Of a stretch of 47,014 nucleotides of DNA, positions 34,465 through 45,856 are shown piece after piece. The position numbers and the translations under genes are program-made. This stretch comes from Myxococcales bacterium (lineage in GTDB: Bacteria > Myxococcota_A > Polyangia > Polyangiales > Polyangiaceae): the NCBI GenBank assembly GCA_005777185.1, contig SXNL01000382.1:1-47014 (forward strand), in the 5' to 3' direction. Below the pieces are notes generated by a model. The model did no database searches, was not told the DNA's origin, and saw only the letters and a program-made list of their open reading frames with translations. Position 1 is the stretch's first letter. The number at the start of each line of letters is the position of its first letter.

Positions 34465-34470
34465 TACACT
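34465..34470 (+). promoter_or_regulatory. -10-like hexamer before Uma2 gene
   Basis: TACACT, 7 nt before the ATG at 34478. GGGGAG lies in between but is too close to the ATG to be an ideal ribosome-binding site. Confidence 0.4.
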
Positions 34471-34477
34471 GGGGAGC

Positions 34478-37511
<3,034 letters not shown>

Positions 37512-37513
37512 AT

Positions 37514-37596
37514 CCGGGGAGCACGAGGGGGTCTCGCAGCGCGTCGCTACCTGACCGGGGAGCGCGGGGGGGCCTCTCAGCCCCCTCGCTACTTGA
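37514..37596. repeat. 41/42-bp tandem duplication at kinase 3' end
   Basis: 37514-37554 and 37555-37596 are direct repeats, both starting CCGGGGAGC and ending TCGCTACNTGA. The second copy contains the last codons and stop of the kinase gene, and the first repeats them downstream of the stop. It fills the whole gap to lipB. Confidence 0.7.
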
Positions 37597-38572
37597 TCGG
37601 GAACAGATTCCTGTTCTTCCACGACGGCAGCTCGCGGAGATCCGCCCACACCTCGCGCGCGCTCGTGTACCGGAACGCCTCCCTCCGGCGCAGCATCTTC
37701 GCGATGAGCAGGCCGAGGGGGGTCCCCGTCGCTTCGGCCCGACGGCGTGGCGCCCCGTCCGCGACGTAGCGCACGAGGTCCGCGTACGGGAGCCCCACGG
37801 GGATGGCCGGCTCGCCGACGAGCATCCAGTAGAGGAGGAGCCCCACCTGGTAGAGGTCGCTCTGCTTGCTGGTGTACCCGGACGCGAGGATCTCCGGCGC
37901 CATGATCGCGTGGTGCACCACGTTCGGCTTCACCGCGGTCATGCCGCGGAGCTCGTGGCTGATGCCGAAGTCCGAGATCTTCACGACCGGCCGGTCCGTG
38001 TGCGTGATGAGCACGTTGCCCGCGTGGAGGTCGTCGTGCACGACGTCGTTGTCGTGGAGGAACTGCACGGCGGCCAGGATCTGCCTCGCGAGCTCGATGA
38101 CGAGCCCCTCGAGCATCGGCTCGCCCACCATGTCCGAGAGCGCGTGGTCGCAGCGCTCGAGCGCCAGGTAGAAGAGGTGGTTCTCCTCGAAGGCGTCGTG
38201 GATGTACACGATGTTCGGGTGCCGGAGCGACACGAGTCGCTGCACCTCGCGCGCCCACTCCGTCTGCACCTCGGCGTACGGCCGGTTGGCGGGCCGCACC
38301 ATCTTGAGCGCGTAGACCTGATCGAACGGTCCGACGCTCTCGTACACCGCGCCGAATTCCCCCGAGCCGATCACCTCCGTGACGACGTATTGCCCACGGG
38401 GTGACGCGAGCACGGTCCCCGCCTGCGGGTACTGCACGGTGATGCGCGTCTGCGCCGTCCCGAGCGGCGCCGCCTGGGCGGCGACCGGGTGCGGCGCCGC
38501 CGGGAACGACGCCATCGGCGGGAGCGAGGTACCGCTCGGCAGCGCGGTCACGGGGCGTCGGTTGTCGCTCAC
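37589..38572 (-). CDS. Atypical Ser/Thr protein kinase with HDDLHAGN catalytic loop
   Basis: A 327-residue soluble kinase. A Pro/Ala-rich N-terminus (about 60 residues) precedes the kinase domain: IGSGEFGAVYES loop, Lys90 in YALKMV, DFG at 201-203 and MAPEIL. The catalytic loop is HDDLHAGN (His179-Asn186), where Hanks kinases have HRDLKxxN: Arg becomes Asp and Lys becomes His, though Asp181 and Asn186 are kept. HxDLHxGN resembles aminoglycoside/choline-kinase-like loops. Activity is possible but not assured. There is no membrane helix. The GTG at 38572 is chosen because TACATT lies 7 nt upstream; longer in-frame starts would overlap the divergent GH63 gene. The 3' end lies in a tandem duplication. 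Confidence 0.87.
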   Translation of the reverse strand: MSDNRRPVTALPSGTSLPPMASFPAAPHPVAAQAAPLGTAQTRITVQYPQAGTVLASPRGQYVVTEVIGSGEFGAVYESVGPFDQVYALKMVRPANRPYAEVQTEWAREVQRLVSLRHPNIVYIHDAFEENHLFYLALERCDHALSDMVGEPMLEGLVIELARQILAAVQFLHDNDVVHDDLHAGNVLITHTDRPVVKISDFGISHELRGMTAVKPNVVHHAIMAPEILASGYTSKQSDLYQVGLLLYWMLVGEPAIPVGLPYADLVRYVADGAPRRRAEATGTPLGLLIAKMLRRREAFRYTSAREVWADLRELPSWKNRNLFPIK

Positions 38573-38579
38573 CCGCCCC

Positions 38580-38585
38580 AATGTA
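38580..38585 (-). promoter_or_regulatory. -10-like hexamer before atypical kinase
   Basis: TACATT on the minus strand, 7 nt before the GTG. The gap to the divergent GH63 gene is only 40 bp. Confidence 0.45.
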
Positions 38586-38598
38586 ACACGTTGCCTGC

Positions 38599-38604
38599 TA
38601 TCCT
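38599..38604 (+). promoter_or_regulatory. Extended -10-like hexamer before GH63-like gene
   Basis: TATCCT preceded by TGC, 8 nt before the ATG at 38613. It is close to, and divergent from, the kinase -10. Confidence 0.45.
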
Positions 38605-38612
38605 CGGCCCCC

Positions 38613-41324
38613 ATGTCGACCGACGCCCCCCCCAGGAACACACGCGAGCACGCGCGCCTCGACGAGGCGCAGGAGCACGGGGTGAAGTGGCGGAGGTGGG
38701 GCACGTACCTCTCCGAGCGCCAGTGGGGCACCGTGCGCGAGGACTACTCCGCGAGCGGCGACGCGTGGAACGCGTTCCCCTATGACCAGGCGCGCTCCCG
38801 TGCGTACCGATGGGGCGAGGACGGACTCCTCGGGCTCACCGACAACCGCGGGATCCTCGCCTTCTCGTTCACGCTCTGGAACGGCAAGGACAGCCACATC
38901 AAGGAGCGTCTGTTCGGCCTCTCCGGGCCCGAGGGCAACCACGGCGAGGACGTGAAGGAGCTCTTCCACTACCTGGACGCCACGCCGACGCACGCGTACG
39001 CACGTGCGCTCTACAAGTATCCCCACGGCCCGTTCCCCTACGAGGAGCTCCGCACGATGGCGAGCGCCCGCGGCCGCAACGGCACGACGCCGACGTTGAT
39101 CGACACCGGCATCTTCGACGAGGACCGCTACTTCGACGTCCTGATCGAGTACGCGAAGGCCGATCCCGACGACGTCCTCGCGCGCATCACCGTCACCAAC
39201 CGCGGCGCCGAGCCGCACGACATCGCCGTCCTCCCCACCTTCTGGTTCCGCAACACCTGGTCCTGGACGAAGGAGGGGACCGCGCGGACGGCGCAGGCCC
39301 TCGCCGCGCGCCCCGAGCTCCGCGCGGTGGGGCCGTCGGAGGGCGTTCCCACCATCCTCGCGAAGGACTCCCACCACGGCCAGATGACGATCCAGATGGA
39401 GGGCGCCCACGACCTCCTCTTCACCGAGAACGAGACCAACGTGCACCTCCTCTACGGCGCCGCCAACCGGACGCCGTTCGTGAAGGACGCGTTCCACAAC
39501 TGGCTCGTCGAGAGCAAGCGGGGGGCCGTGAACCCGGCCCGTGCGGGCACGAAGGCCGCCGGTGTACACCGCCTCACGCTGGCCCCCGGCGAGTCACGCA
39601 CGATCCGCGTCCGCTTCAAGCACGGGGTCGTGACCACGTCGCTCTTCGGGGACTTCGACGAGGTGTTCCAGGCGCGCCGCGCGGAGGCCGACGCCTTCTA
39701 CGAGGCCGTGATGCCGCCCGAGCTCGACGCCGAGGCGCGGGGCGTCTTCCGCACCGCGATGGCCGGTCTCCTCTGGTCGAAGCAGTTCTACCACTTCCAC
39801 GTGGATCGATGGCTCCGGGGCGACGAGGCCATGCCGAGGCCCCCCGAGAGCCGCAAGCGCGGTCGCAACCGCGAGTGGCGGCACCTCTTCAACAGCGAGG
39901 TGCTCTCGATGCCCGACAAGTGGGAGTACCCGTGGTACGCCGCGTGGGATCTCGCGTTCCACTGCATCCCCATCGCGCTCATCGACCCCGACTTCGCGAA
40001 GCAGCAGCTCTCCCTGTTGCTGCGCGAGTGGTACACGCACCCGAACGGACAGCTCCCCGCGTACGAGTGGGCCTTCGGCGACGTGAACCCGCCCGTCCAC
40101 GCGTGGGCCGCGCTGCGCGTGTACCAGATCGATCGCCGCCTTCGCGGCAAGGCCGACCGTCCGTTCCTCGAGAGCGTCTTCCACAAGCTGATGCTCAACT
40201 TCACGTGGTGGGTAAACCGCAAGGACGCCCAGGGGAACAACGTCTTCCAGGGTGGCTTCCTCGGCCTCGACAACATCGGCGTGTTCGACCGCTCCAACGC
40301 GCTCCCGGCGGGCGGCGAGCTCGAGCAGGCCGACGCGACCAGCTGGATGGGGATGTACTGCCTGAACCTGCTGTCGATCGCGCTCGTCCTCGCCGTCGAC
40401 AACCCGAGCTACCAGGACGTGGCCAACAAGTTCTTCGAGCACTTCTTGCTCATCGCGCACGCGATGACCGAGGGTACGGAAGAAGCGGTCCCCCTCTGGG
40501 ACGAGGCCGACGGGTTCTTTTACGACACGCTCCACGTCGCCGGGCAGCCCTCCGTCCCCATGAAGGTCCGCTCGATGGTGGGGCTCATCCCGCTGTTCGC
40601 GGTCGAGGTGGTCGAGGACGATCACATGCAGCGGTTCCCCGCGTTCCTCAAGCGGGCCGAGTGGTTCATCGCGAACCGCCCCGAGCTTGCCGTCGCCGCG
40701 TCGCTCGATCTACGCGGCAAGGGGCAGCGGCGGCTCATGTCGATCCTCGACCGCGATCGCCTCGCGCGCGTCCTCGCCCGCATGCTCGACGAGACCGAGT
40801 TCCTCTCTCCCTACGGCGTTCGCGCGCTGTCGCGCGTGCACGCGGAACAGCCCTACGAGCTCGACCTCGGCGGCGCTCGCCACCGCGTGGGCTACGAGCC
40901 GGGCGAGTCCTCGAGCGGCCTCTTCGGTGGCAACTCCAACTGGCGGGGGCCCGTGTGGTTCCCGGTCAACTACCTCATCGTGGAGTCGCTCCAGAAGTAC
41001 CACCAGTTCTACGGCGACGACTTCCGCATCGAGTGCCCCACCGGCTCGGGCCAGTACATGAACCTGTGGCAGATCGCCTGCGAGCTCTCGCGCCGCATGG
41101 TCGCCCTCTACAGGCGCGGCCCGGACGGTCGCCGCCCCGCCGACGGCGCGACGGATCCGCGCTTCACCGAGGAGATCCTCTTCTGGGAGTACTTCCACGG
41201 CGACAGCGGGTGTGGCCTCGGCGCGAGCCACCAGACGGGGTGGACCGCGCTCATCGCGAAGCTCCTCCAGCAGAGCCCCCACTGGGAGCGGGGGCCTGGG
41301 GAGCGGGGGTACCTGTTCCCCTGA
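38613..41324 (+). CDS. GH63/MGH1-type glucosidase-like protein
   Basis: A 903-residue cytoplasmic protein without a signal peptide. It resembles bacterial glycoside-hydrolase family 63 / mannosylglycerate-hydrolase-like proteins: an N-terminal beta-sandwich part (WGTYLSERQWGTVREDYS at the start), then an (alpha/alpha)6 barrel with YPWYAAWDLAFH near residue 445 (general acid Asp region), AYEWAFGDVNPPVHAWA, and GNSNWRGPVWFPVNYLIVE near residue 775. It should hydrolyse an alpha-linked glucosyl or mannosyl glycan or glycoside; the substrate is not predictable. It is divergent from the atypical kinase by 40 bp. Its TGA is immediately followed by the stop of the convergent VWA gene, with no base between. 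Confidence 0.9.
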   Translation: MSTDAPPRNTREHARLDEAQEHGVKWRRWGTYLSERQWGTVREDYSASGDAWNAFPYDQARSRAYRWGEDGLLGLTDNRGILAFSFTLWNGKDSHIKERLFGLSGPEGNHGEDVKELFHYLDATPTHAYARALYKYPHGPFPYEELRTMASARGRNGTTPTLIDTGIFDEDRYFDVLIEYAKADPDDVLARITVTNRGAEPHDIAVLPTFWFRNTWSWTKEGTARTAQALAARPELRAVGPSEGVPTILAKDSHHGQMTIQMEGAHDLLFTENETNVHLLYGAANRTPFVKDAFHNWLVESKRGAVNPARAGTKAAGVHRLTLAPGESRTIRVRFKHGVVTTSLFGDFDEVFQARRAEADAFYEAVMPPELDAEARGVFRTAMAGLLWSKQFYHFHVDRWLRGDEAMPRPPESRKRGRNREWRHLFNSEVLSMPDKWEYPWYAAWDLAFHCIPIALIDPDFAKQQLSLLLREWYTHPNGQLPAYEWAFGDVNPPVHAWAALRVYQIDRRLRGKADRPFLESVFHKLMLNFTWWVNRKDAQGNNVFQGGFLGLDNIGVFDRSNALPAGGELEQADATSWMGMYCLNLLSIALVLAVDNPSYQDVANKFFEHFLLIAHAMTEGTEEAVPLWDEADGFFYDTLHVAGQPSVPMKVRSMVGLIPLFAVEVVEDDHMQRFPAFLKRAEWFIANRPELAVAASLDLRGKGQRRLMSILDRDRLARVLARMLDETEFLSPYGVRALSRVHAEQPYELDLGGARHRVGYEPGESSSGLFGGNSNWRGPVWFPVNYLIVESLQKYHQFYGDDFRIECPTGSGQYMNLWQIACELSRRMVALYRRGPDGRRPADGATDPRFTEEILFWEYFHGDSGCGLGASHQTGWTALIAKLLQQSPHWERGPGERGYLFP

Positions 41325-42812
41325 TCAGAACCCCATCGCGTCCATCGCCGCGCGGTTCATCTTCAGCGCTTCGTCGCGCTGCACCGACTTGGGCGCCGCC
41401 GCGGCCCGCGCCGCCGTGCTCCGCTGCGTGGCCACGCTCGACGCCGCCTGCGAGAGCCGGGACTTCTCCTTCTCGTCCTTCGTCACGCTCGCCTGCTGCT
41501 CGAGCTTCCTCTGGGCGGCGGCCAGCTCGCGATCCGCGTCGACGAACTGCCCCTGGTTGATGGACTGCGCGACCTGGATCTGCGTCTTGGCGATGTCGAA
41601 GATCGCCGCGATGGCCTTGGTGCGCGCGTTCTCGGAGGCCCGCACGACCGCGGGGTCGTCGGTGAGCCGCGCGCGCGCGACGGTCTCCTGGATGCGCTCG
41701 AGGTCGCCGTCCGAGGGATCGCGGAACCGGAGGCGGACGCTCGCGAGCGGCCGCGAGTCCTTGCCCTCGAGGGAGCGCATGTCGTGGATACGCACACGCA
41801 CCAGCGCCTCCTTGTGTTGCCCGCCGTGGAGCGGACCGAGCGGGATCCGGAGCGATCCGTTCTCACCCATCTCGGTGCGCATCGTGTCGGCGCCGAGGAG
41901 CTGAACGCCCGGGGCGGGCATCACCTCGACGAACGCGTCGGAGGCGAGCGTTCCGGTCATGAGCTCGAGCTCGTGCTTCAAGGTGCCGACCATCTCTCGC
42001 GGATCCGAGATGTGGTACAGGCGGCCCGCCGAGCGGATGGCGAGCGCGTTCAGCGTGTGCTCGTCGTAGTCGCCTCCCACGCCGAGGGACGTGACCTGCG
42101 AGCGGAAGCGGAGGCCGCGCTCGGCCAGCGCGCCGAGGGCCTCGGGCGTCGACGGGCCGACGTTCGCGATCCCGTCCGAGATCACGACCACGCGCCGCAC
42201 CGTGTGCGTCGCGGGCGCGCTCGCCATGTGCGACTCCCCGAGCGTCAGGCCCGCGAACATGTTCGTCGAGCCGCCGCTGCCCAGCGCCGCGATCGCGCGC
42301 AGGATCTCGGGGCGCGTCTCGACGTCGAGCTTCGTGGGGGGGATGACCACGCGCGCCTGATCCGAGAACGTGTCCAGCGCCACGATGTCGCCGTCCTCCA
42401 TGTTCTGCACGAGCTGCCGCGCGGCGGTGCGCGCGCTCTCGATCTTGCCCCCGGCCATCGAGCCGGACGTGTCCACCACGAGCGCGAGGTCGAGCGGCGG
42501 GCGGACGCGCGGTCGACCCTCCGGCACGTCGACCCACACCCCGAGGACGGTCTCGCGGGTCGAGCGCAGCATCGCCTCGGACTCCGCCGCGGTCCCGATC
42601 CAGCCCGCGACGCCCTGCGTGCTCACGACGGGGCGCGTATCGCGCTTCGGGGCACCGTCGTCCGTGGCGACCGGTTGCGGCTCGCTGGCGACGGGCTTCT
42701 CGACCGAGGCGGCCGTGGCCGTCGCCTGAACCGTGGGCCCCTTCGCGCACGCGGCCGTGCCGGTGAGCAGGAGCGCCGAGAGACCGAGACCGAGCCGACC
42801 GACCAAACGCAT
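41325..42812 (-). CDS. von Willebrand factor A domain lipoprotein
   Basis: A 495-residue protein with a signal peptide and lipobox (TGTAAC, Cys22), so it is lipid-anchored. The VWA domain (about residues 107-285) has an intact MIDAS: Asp114-x-Ser-x-Ser118 (DTSGS), the Thr in GGSTNMF and the Asp in VVISDGIAN. Then comes a beta-rich region (GAD, RIPLGPLHGGQHKEALVRVR) and a helical tail rich in Ala/Gln/Lys. The layout resembles bacterial YfbK-like VWA proteins, which bind metal and protein partners outside the cytoplasm. The partner is unknown; no MoxR ATPase is adjacent. It abuts the GH63-like gene with no gap between stops. Confidence 0.9.
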   Translation of the reverse strand: MRLVGRLGLGLSALLLTGTAACAKGPTVQATATAASVEKPVASEPQPVATDDGAPKRDTRPVVSTQGVAGWIGTAAESEAMLRSTRETVLGVWVDVPEGRPRVRPPLDLALVVDTSGSMAGGKIESARTAARQLVQNMEDGDIVALDTFSDQARVVIPPTKLDVETRPEILRAIAALGSGGSTNMFAGLTLGESHMASAPATHTVRRVVVISDGIANVGPSTPEALGALAERGLRFRSQVTSLGVGGDYDEHTLNALAIRSAGRLYHISDPREMVGTLKHELELMTGTLASDAFVEVMPAPGVQLLGADTMRTEMGENGSLRIPLGPLHGGQHKEALVRVRIHDMRSLEGKDSRPLASVRLRFRDPSDGDLERIQETVARARLTDDPAVVRASENARTKAIAAIFDIAKTQIQVAQSINQGQFVDADRELAAAQRKLEQQASVTKDEKEKSRLSQAASSVATQRSTAARAAAAPKSVQRDEALKMNRAAMDAMGF

Positions 42813-42950
42813 GGGAGAACCCGCCTTTCCTGATCGCGGCCGGGCAATGGCGCTCCGGCTCCACGAACGTGGCGACCCTGTACGCGGCCGGTGCGCGAAG
42901 GATCTTCGCCACTGCGCACTTTTTCGCGTCGCGCAAGGGCTCGATTTCTG

Positions 42951-42956
42951 TAGTTT
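42951..42956 (+). promoter_or_regulatory. -10-like hexamer before SAM methyltransferase
   Basis: TAGTTT, 7 nt before the ATG at 42964. It lies in a locally AT-richer stretch of the divergent gap with the VWA gene. Confidence 0.45.
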
Positions 42957-42963
42957 CCCGCGG

Positions 42964-43554
42964 ATGAAGCCCCGGTTCGGCCCCGACTACTACGCGCGGT
43001 ACTACGGCTCGCCTCGGACCCGCGTCGTGGACGCGGCCACCGTCGGTCACCTGGCCCGGGGGGTCACGTCCCTCATCGCCTGGTGGGGGGCTCCGCTCCG
43101 CAACGTCCTCGACGTGGGCGCGGGGGTCGGACACTGGGGCCGCTGGTTCCGGCGCCACCGCCCCGATGTGCGTTACCGGTCGACCGAGATCAGCCGCCAC
43201 GCGTGCGAGCGCTACGGCCACGAGCTCCGCGACATCGCGCGCTGGCGCGGGCGGGAGCGCCACGACCTCGTCGTGTGCCAGGGCGTCCTCCCCTACCTCG
43301 ACGACGACGCGTGCGCGCGTGCGATCGAGAACCTCGCGGCGATGAGCCGCGGGTTCCTCTACCTCGAGGCCATCACGCGCGCCGACCTCCGCGACGTCTG
43401 CGACACGTCCCTCACCGACGTCGCCGTCCACGCCCGGAGCGGCCGCTGGTACGCGCGCGTCCTCGCGCCACACTTCGTCAAGGTCGGCGCCGGCCTCTGG
43501 TACGCGCGTTCCGGCGGCCTCGGCTTCTTCGAGCTCGAGCGCGGCTCTGCCTAG
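42964..43554 (+). CDS. Class I SAM-dependent methyltransferase
   Basis: A 196-residue Rossmann-fold methyltransferase. Motif I is VLDVGAGVGHWGRW (about residues 48-61), followed by the acidic strand end STEISRHACERYG and motif IV region HDLVVCQGVLPYLDDD. The C-terminal part lacks an extra domain. The substrate cannot be inferred: small-molecule, lipid and protein methylation all fit. The frame is open back to 42733, but the ATG at 42964 starts the family-like sequence and follows TAGTTT. The 3' neighbour on the opposite strand is an alpha/beta hydrolase, separated by a 128-bp repeat element. Confidence 0.85.
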   Translation: MKPRFGPDYYARYYGSPRTRVVDAATVGHLARGVTSLIAWWGAPLRNVLDVGAGVGHWGRWFRRHRPDVRYRSTEISRHACERYGHELRDIARWRGRERHDLVVCQGVLPYLDDDACARAIENLAAMSRGFLYLEAITRADLRDVCDTSLTDVAVHARSGRWYARVLAPHFVKVGAGLWYARSGGLGFFELERGSA

Positions 43555-43575
43555 CTGGGCCCCGGCCGCGCGGTC

Positions 43576-43703
43576 AAGAGCTGTCCAACAATTGCCCGGG
43601 GCTGCCCTTCGTTGACGTTGACGTTGACGTTGACGTTGACGTGAGCGTTGACGTTGACGTCAACGTCAACGCGAGAGGGCGCGCGCAATTTTGGACAGCT
43701 CTT
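43576..43703. repeat. GTTGAC hexamer element with inverted ends
   Basis: Inverted arms AAGAGCTGTCCAA-C-AATTGC (43576-43595) and its complement (43685-43703) differ only by one extra base. Inside are five GTTGAC units (43611-43640), GTGAGC, two more GTTGAC and two GTCAAC, so 43647-43670 is a perfect 24-bp palindrome. The whole can fold as one long hairpin. It lies between convergent genes and its right arm touches the hydrolase stop codon. Confidence 0.8.
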
Positions 43704-44692
43704 CAGTGTCGGAGCAGGAAGCGCGCGACCGGCTCGAACACCTTCTCCTGCGCACCGTCCCCGACGAAGAGATCGCCGTGCGCGAAAGGCGTGTGCGCGT
43801 CCCCGACGAAGACGAGCTCCTTGTCGTCGGACGCGATGTCGTCGTGCGGCGAGCGCGCGGTCTCGGGCGGGACGATACCGTCCTGCGCCGCCACCACGCA
43901 CAGGAAGGGGTGTCGCATCGAGCGGATCGCGTGCGACACGTCCACGCCGCGCACGACGAGCGCGCCGCGCCGCACCCACTCCGCGATCTCCCGGTTCAGG
44001 CGCGGGCTCGGATCCTCGACGGTCTCGACCATCTCGTGCGCGCGCGAGATGTCCGTCGTCCCGACGCGCAGGTACGGCGCGAGGAGCCCGGGGGCCACCC
44101 TGGCGATCGCCGGGAAGACGCGGCGCGCGATGGCCCGGGTGTTCTGCACGCGAACGAGGCCGGCGAGCGCGGGGGACACGAAGGCGAGCTTCACGATGGG
44201 GTGGGCCTTCCGCCACGTGACGGCCCCGGCCAGCGACACGAGCGCGTGAACCTTCGCGCCGGGGTGCACGGCGACGTGCGCGAACGCGAGCGCGGCGCCC
44301 ATGCTGCACCCCACGAGGTTGACGTCCGGCGGCGCCCCCCCGAACGCGGCCGCCTCGCGATCCGCGACGTAACGGACGACCGCGCCGAGGTCCTCGACGG
44401 CGAGATCGCCGAGCCCCGGGTCCACGGGCGTACCCGGCCGCTTGCTCCGCCCCTGGCCGCGGAGATCGCACGAGTAGACGACGAGCCCGCGCGCCGCGAG
44501 GTGCGCCTCGATCGACGCCCCGCGCGGGTGGAAGCCGAAGATGAACGAGTTCATCCCGTAGCCCGGTACCAGCACGACCGGTCGCGCGCCGGCCCATGGC
44601 CCCTGGGCCGTGCGTTTCACGGACAGGGCGTGTCCGGCCCCGTTGTCGATCGTCGCGTACTCGATCCCCGGTCCCGACGGGCCCGCGCTCAT
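43703..44692 (-). CDS. Alpha/beta hydrolase
   Basis: A 329-residue hydrolase of the esterase/lipase-like superfamily. VVLVPGYGMNSF provides the oxyanion region, YSCDLRGQGRS is typical of the fold, and the nucleophile is Ser130 in GCSMGAAL (GxSxG). VVAAQDGIVPPE carries the likely Asp, and GDAHTPFAHGDLF the His near residue 300. There is no signal peptide, so it is cytoplasmic. The ATG overlaps the stop of rlmI (ATGA), so the two genes form an operon. The substrate is unknown. The frame stays open upstream to 44851, but that region is inside rlmI. Confidence 0.87.
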   Translation of the reverse strand: MSAGPSGPGIEYATIDNGAGHALSVKRTAQGPWAGARPVVLVPGYGMNSFIFGFHPRGASIEAHLAARGLVVYSCDLRGQGRSKRPGTPVDPGLGDLAVEDLGAVVRYVADREAAAFGGAPPDVNLVGCSMGAALAFAHVAVHPGAKVHALVSLAGAVTWRKAHPIVKLAFVSPALAGLVRVQNTRAIARRVFPAIARVAPGLLAPYLRVGTTDISRAHEMVETVEDPSPRLNREIAEWVRRGALVVRGVDVSHAIRSMRHPFLCVVAAQDGIVPPETARSPHDDIASDDKELVFVGDAHTPFAHGDLFVGDGAQEKVFEPVARFLLRH

Positions 44693-45843
44693 CGAAGCTC
44701 GCACAGCTCGAGGTACCGCCCCTCCGGGAAGGAGGGGAGGGTGGGGTGGTCCTCGGGGAGGCCATACGCCGCCACGAGGGACAGCTCGCGCCCGAGCGCC
44801 TTGTCGTCGAGCGTCCCGAGGAAGTCCTCGAGGCTCACGTGGCTGGAGCACGACGCCGCGCAGAGCGTGCCTCCGTCCGCGAGGACGCGCGCCGCGAGGC
44901 CGTGGAGCGCGCGATAGGCCGAGAGCGCCCGCGGCACGGAGCGCGCGTTCGGCGCGAAGCTCGGCGGGTCGGAGATGACGACGTCCCAGGTGCGCCGTCG
45001 CTTCCGCGCCTCCTCCAGGAACGCGAAGCAGTCGGCCGTAACGAACTCGTGGTCACCGGGCGCGAGCTTGGCGCGCTTGAAGCTCTCCTGCGCCGTGGCG
45101 TGGGCGCCCGCCGCGATGTCCACGCTCGTGACGCGCGCACCGGCGAGCGCGGCGCGCTGCGAGAACCCTCCCGCGTACGAGAACAGGTTCAGCACCGTAC
45201 CCGCCCCACGCCGCGAGACGATCTCCCCCACGCGCCTGCGGTTCTCGCGCTGGTCGAGGAACGCGCCCGTCTTCTGGCCCGCCGCGAGGTCGACGAAGAA
45301 CGGCACGCCGTGTTCGCGCACCTCGACGCTCGCGGGCGGCGGCGGGCCCGAGATGGCCTCGAGCTCCTTGCGATCGCGCCGGCGCAAGGCCAGCGACGCG
45401 ACGCCGATGCCGTCGAGCGCCCGCACGATCGTGGCCTGGTTGCGCACGAGCACCGCCTCCGCGGCGGCGCCGTCGGGTCTCGCGATCGCGACCGCGTCGT
45501 AGCGGTCGAGCACGATCCCGGGCATGCGGTCGCCCTCGCCGTGCAGGAGCCGGTACGCCGTCGTGCCGCTCGCGGGGAGGTGTGCCCGGCGAGCGAACGC
45601 CCGCGCGAGTCGCTCGCCGAAGAGCGCGTCGAAGGAGTTGGGGATCTCGTGGCTCCACACGCGGATCCGGATCGGCGAGGTCGGATCGAGCACGCCGATC
45701 CCGCCACCCTCGATGGCGACGACATCCCCGTCACCGGCCCCACGCGGAGCGCTCACGATCGCGTCGCCGAAGATCCACGGGTGGCCGCGCCGCACCTTCT
45801 CGAGCGCCCCCGGCCGGATCCGTGCGACGGGGATGGATGACAT
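44689..45843 (-). CDS. rlmI: RlmI-like 23S rRNA (cytosine-C5) methyltransferase
   Basis: A 384-residue class I methyltransferase of the RlmI family, which in E. coli makes m5C1962 of 23S rRNA. The N-terminal PUA domain (about residues 5-80) has RIRPGALEKVRRGHPWIF. The central YRLLHGEGDRMPGIVLDRY and GQKTGAFLDQRENR are family hallmarks. The Rossmann core has VLNLFSYAGGFS, DPPSFA, and the catalytic-cysteine region AASCSSHVS. Length is standard. The target base is inferred from the family. An AAGTAT element lies 7 nt before the ATG. It overlaps the downstream hydrolase gene by 4 bases. Confidence 0.88.
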   Translation of the reverse strand: MSSIPVARIRPGALEKVRRGHPWIFGDAIVSAPRGAGDGDVVAIEGGGIGVLDPTSPIRIRVWSHEIPNSFDALFGERLARAFARRAHLPASGTTAYRLLHGEGDRMPGIVLDRYDAVAIARPDGAAAEAVLVRNQATIVRALDGIGVASLALRRRDRKELEAISGPPPPASVEVREHGVPFFVDLAAGQKTGAFLDQRENRRRVGEIVSRRGAGTVLNLFSYAGGFSQRAALAGARVTSVDIAAGAHATAQESFKRAKLAPGDHEFVTADCFAFLEEARKRRRTWDVVISDPPSFAPNARSVPRALSAYRALHGLAARVLADGGTLCAASCSSHVSLEDFLGTLDDKALGRELSLVAAYGLPEDHPTLPSFPEGRYLELCELR

Positions 45844-45850
45844 GGTCCGG

Positions 45851-45856
45851 ATACTT
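45851..45856 (-). promoter_or_regulatory. -10-like element before rlmI
   Basis: AAGTAT (within GATAAGTATCC) on the minus strand, 7 nt before the ATG at 45843. Confidence 0.35.

Larger units (their letters stand above)
33818..34477. other. 660-bp stretch without a convincing gene
   Basis: It holds the heptamer tandem repeat (33824-33911), about 350 bp of unassigned sequence and a strong hairpin (34267-34300). One short minus-strand frame ends at 34024 with a hydrophobic C-terminus, but it lacks a good start. No tRNA-like fold or CRISPR repeat is seen. Confidence 0.6.

Noticed and set aside
43611-43670. GTTGAC array as a CRISPR
   Set aside because: The 6-bp units are contiguous with no spacers, and no cas genes are present.
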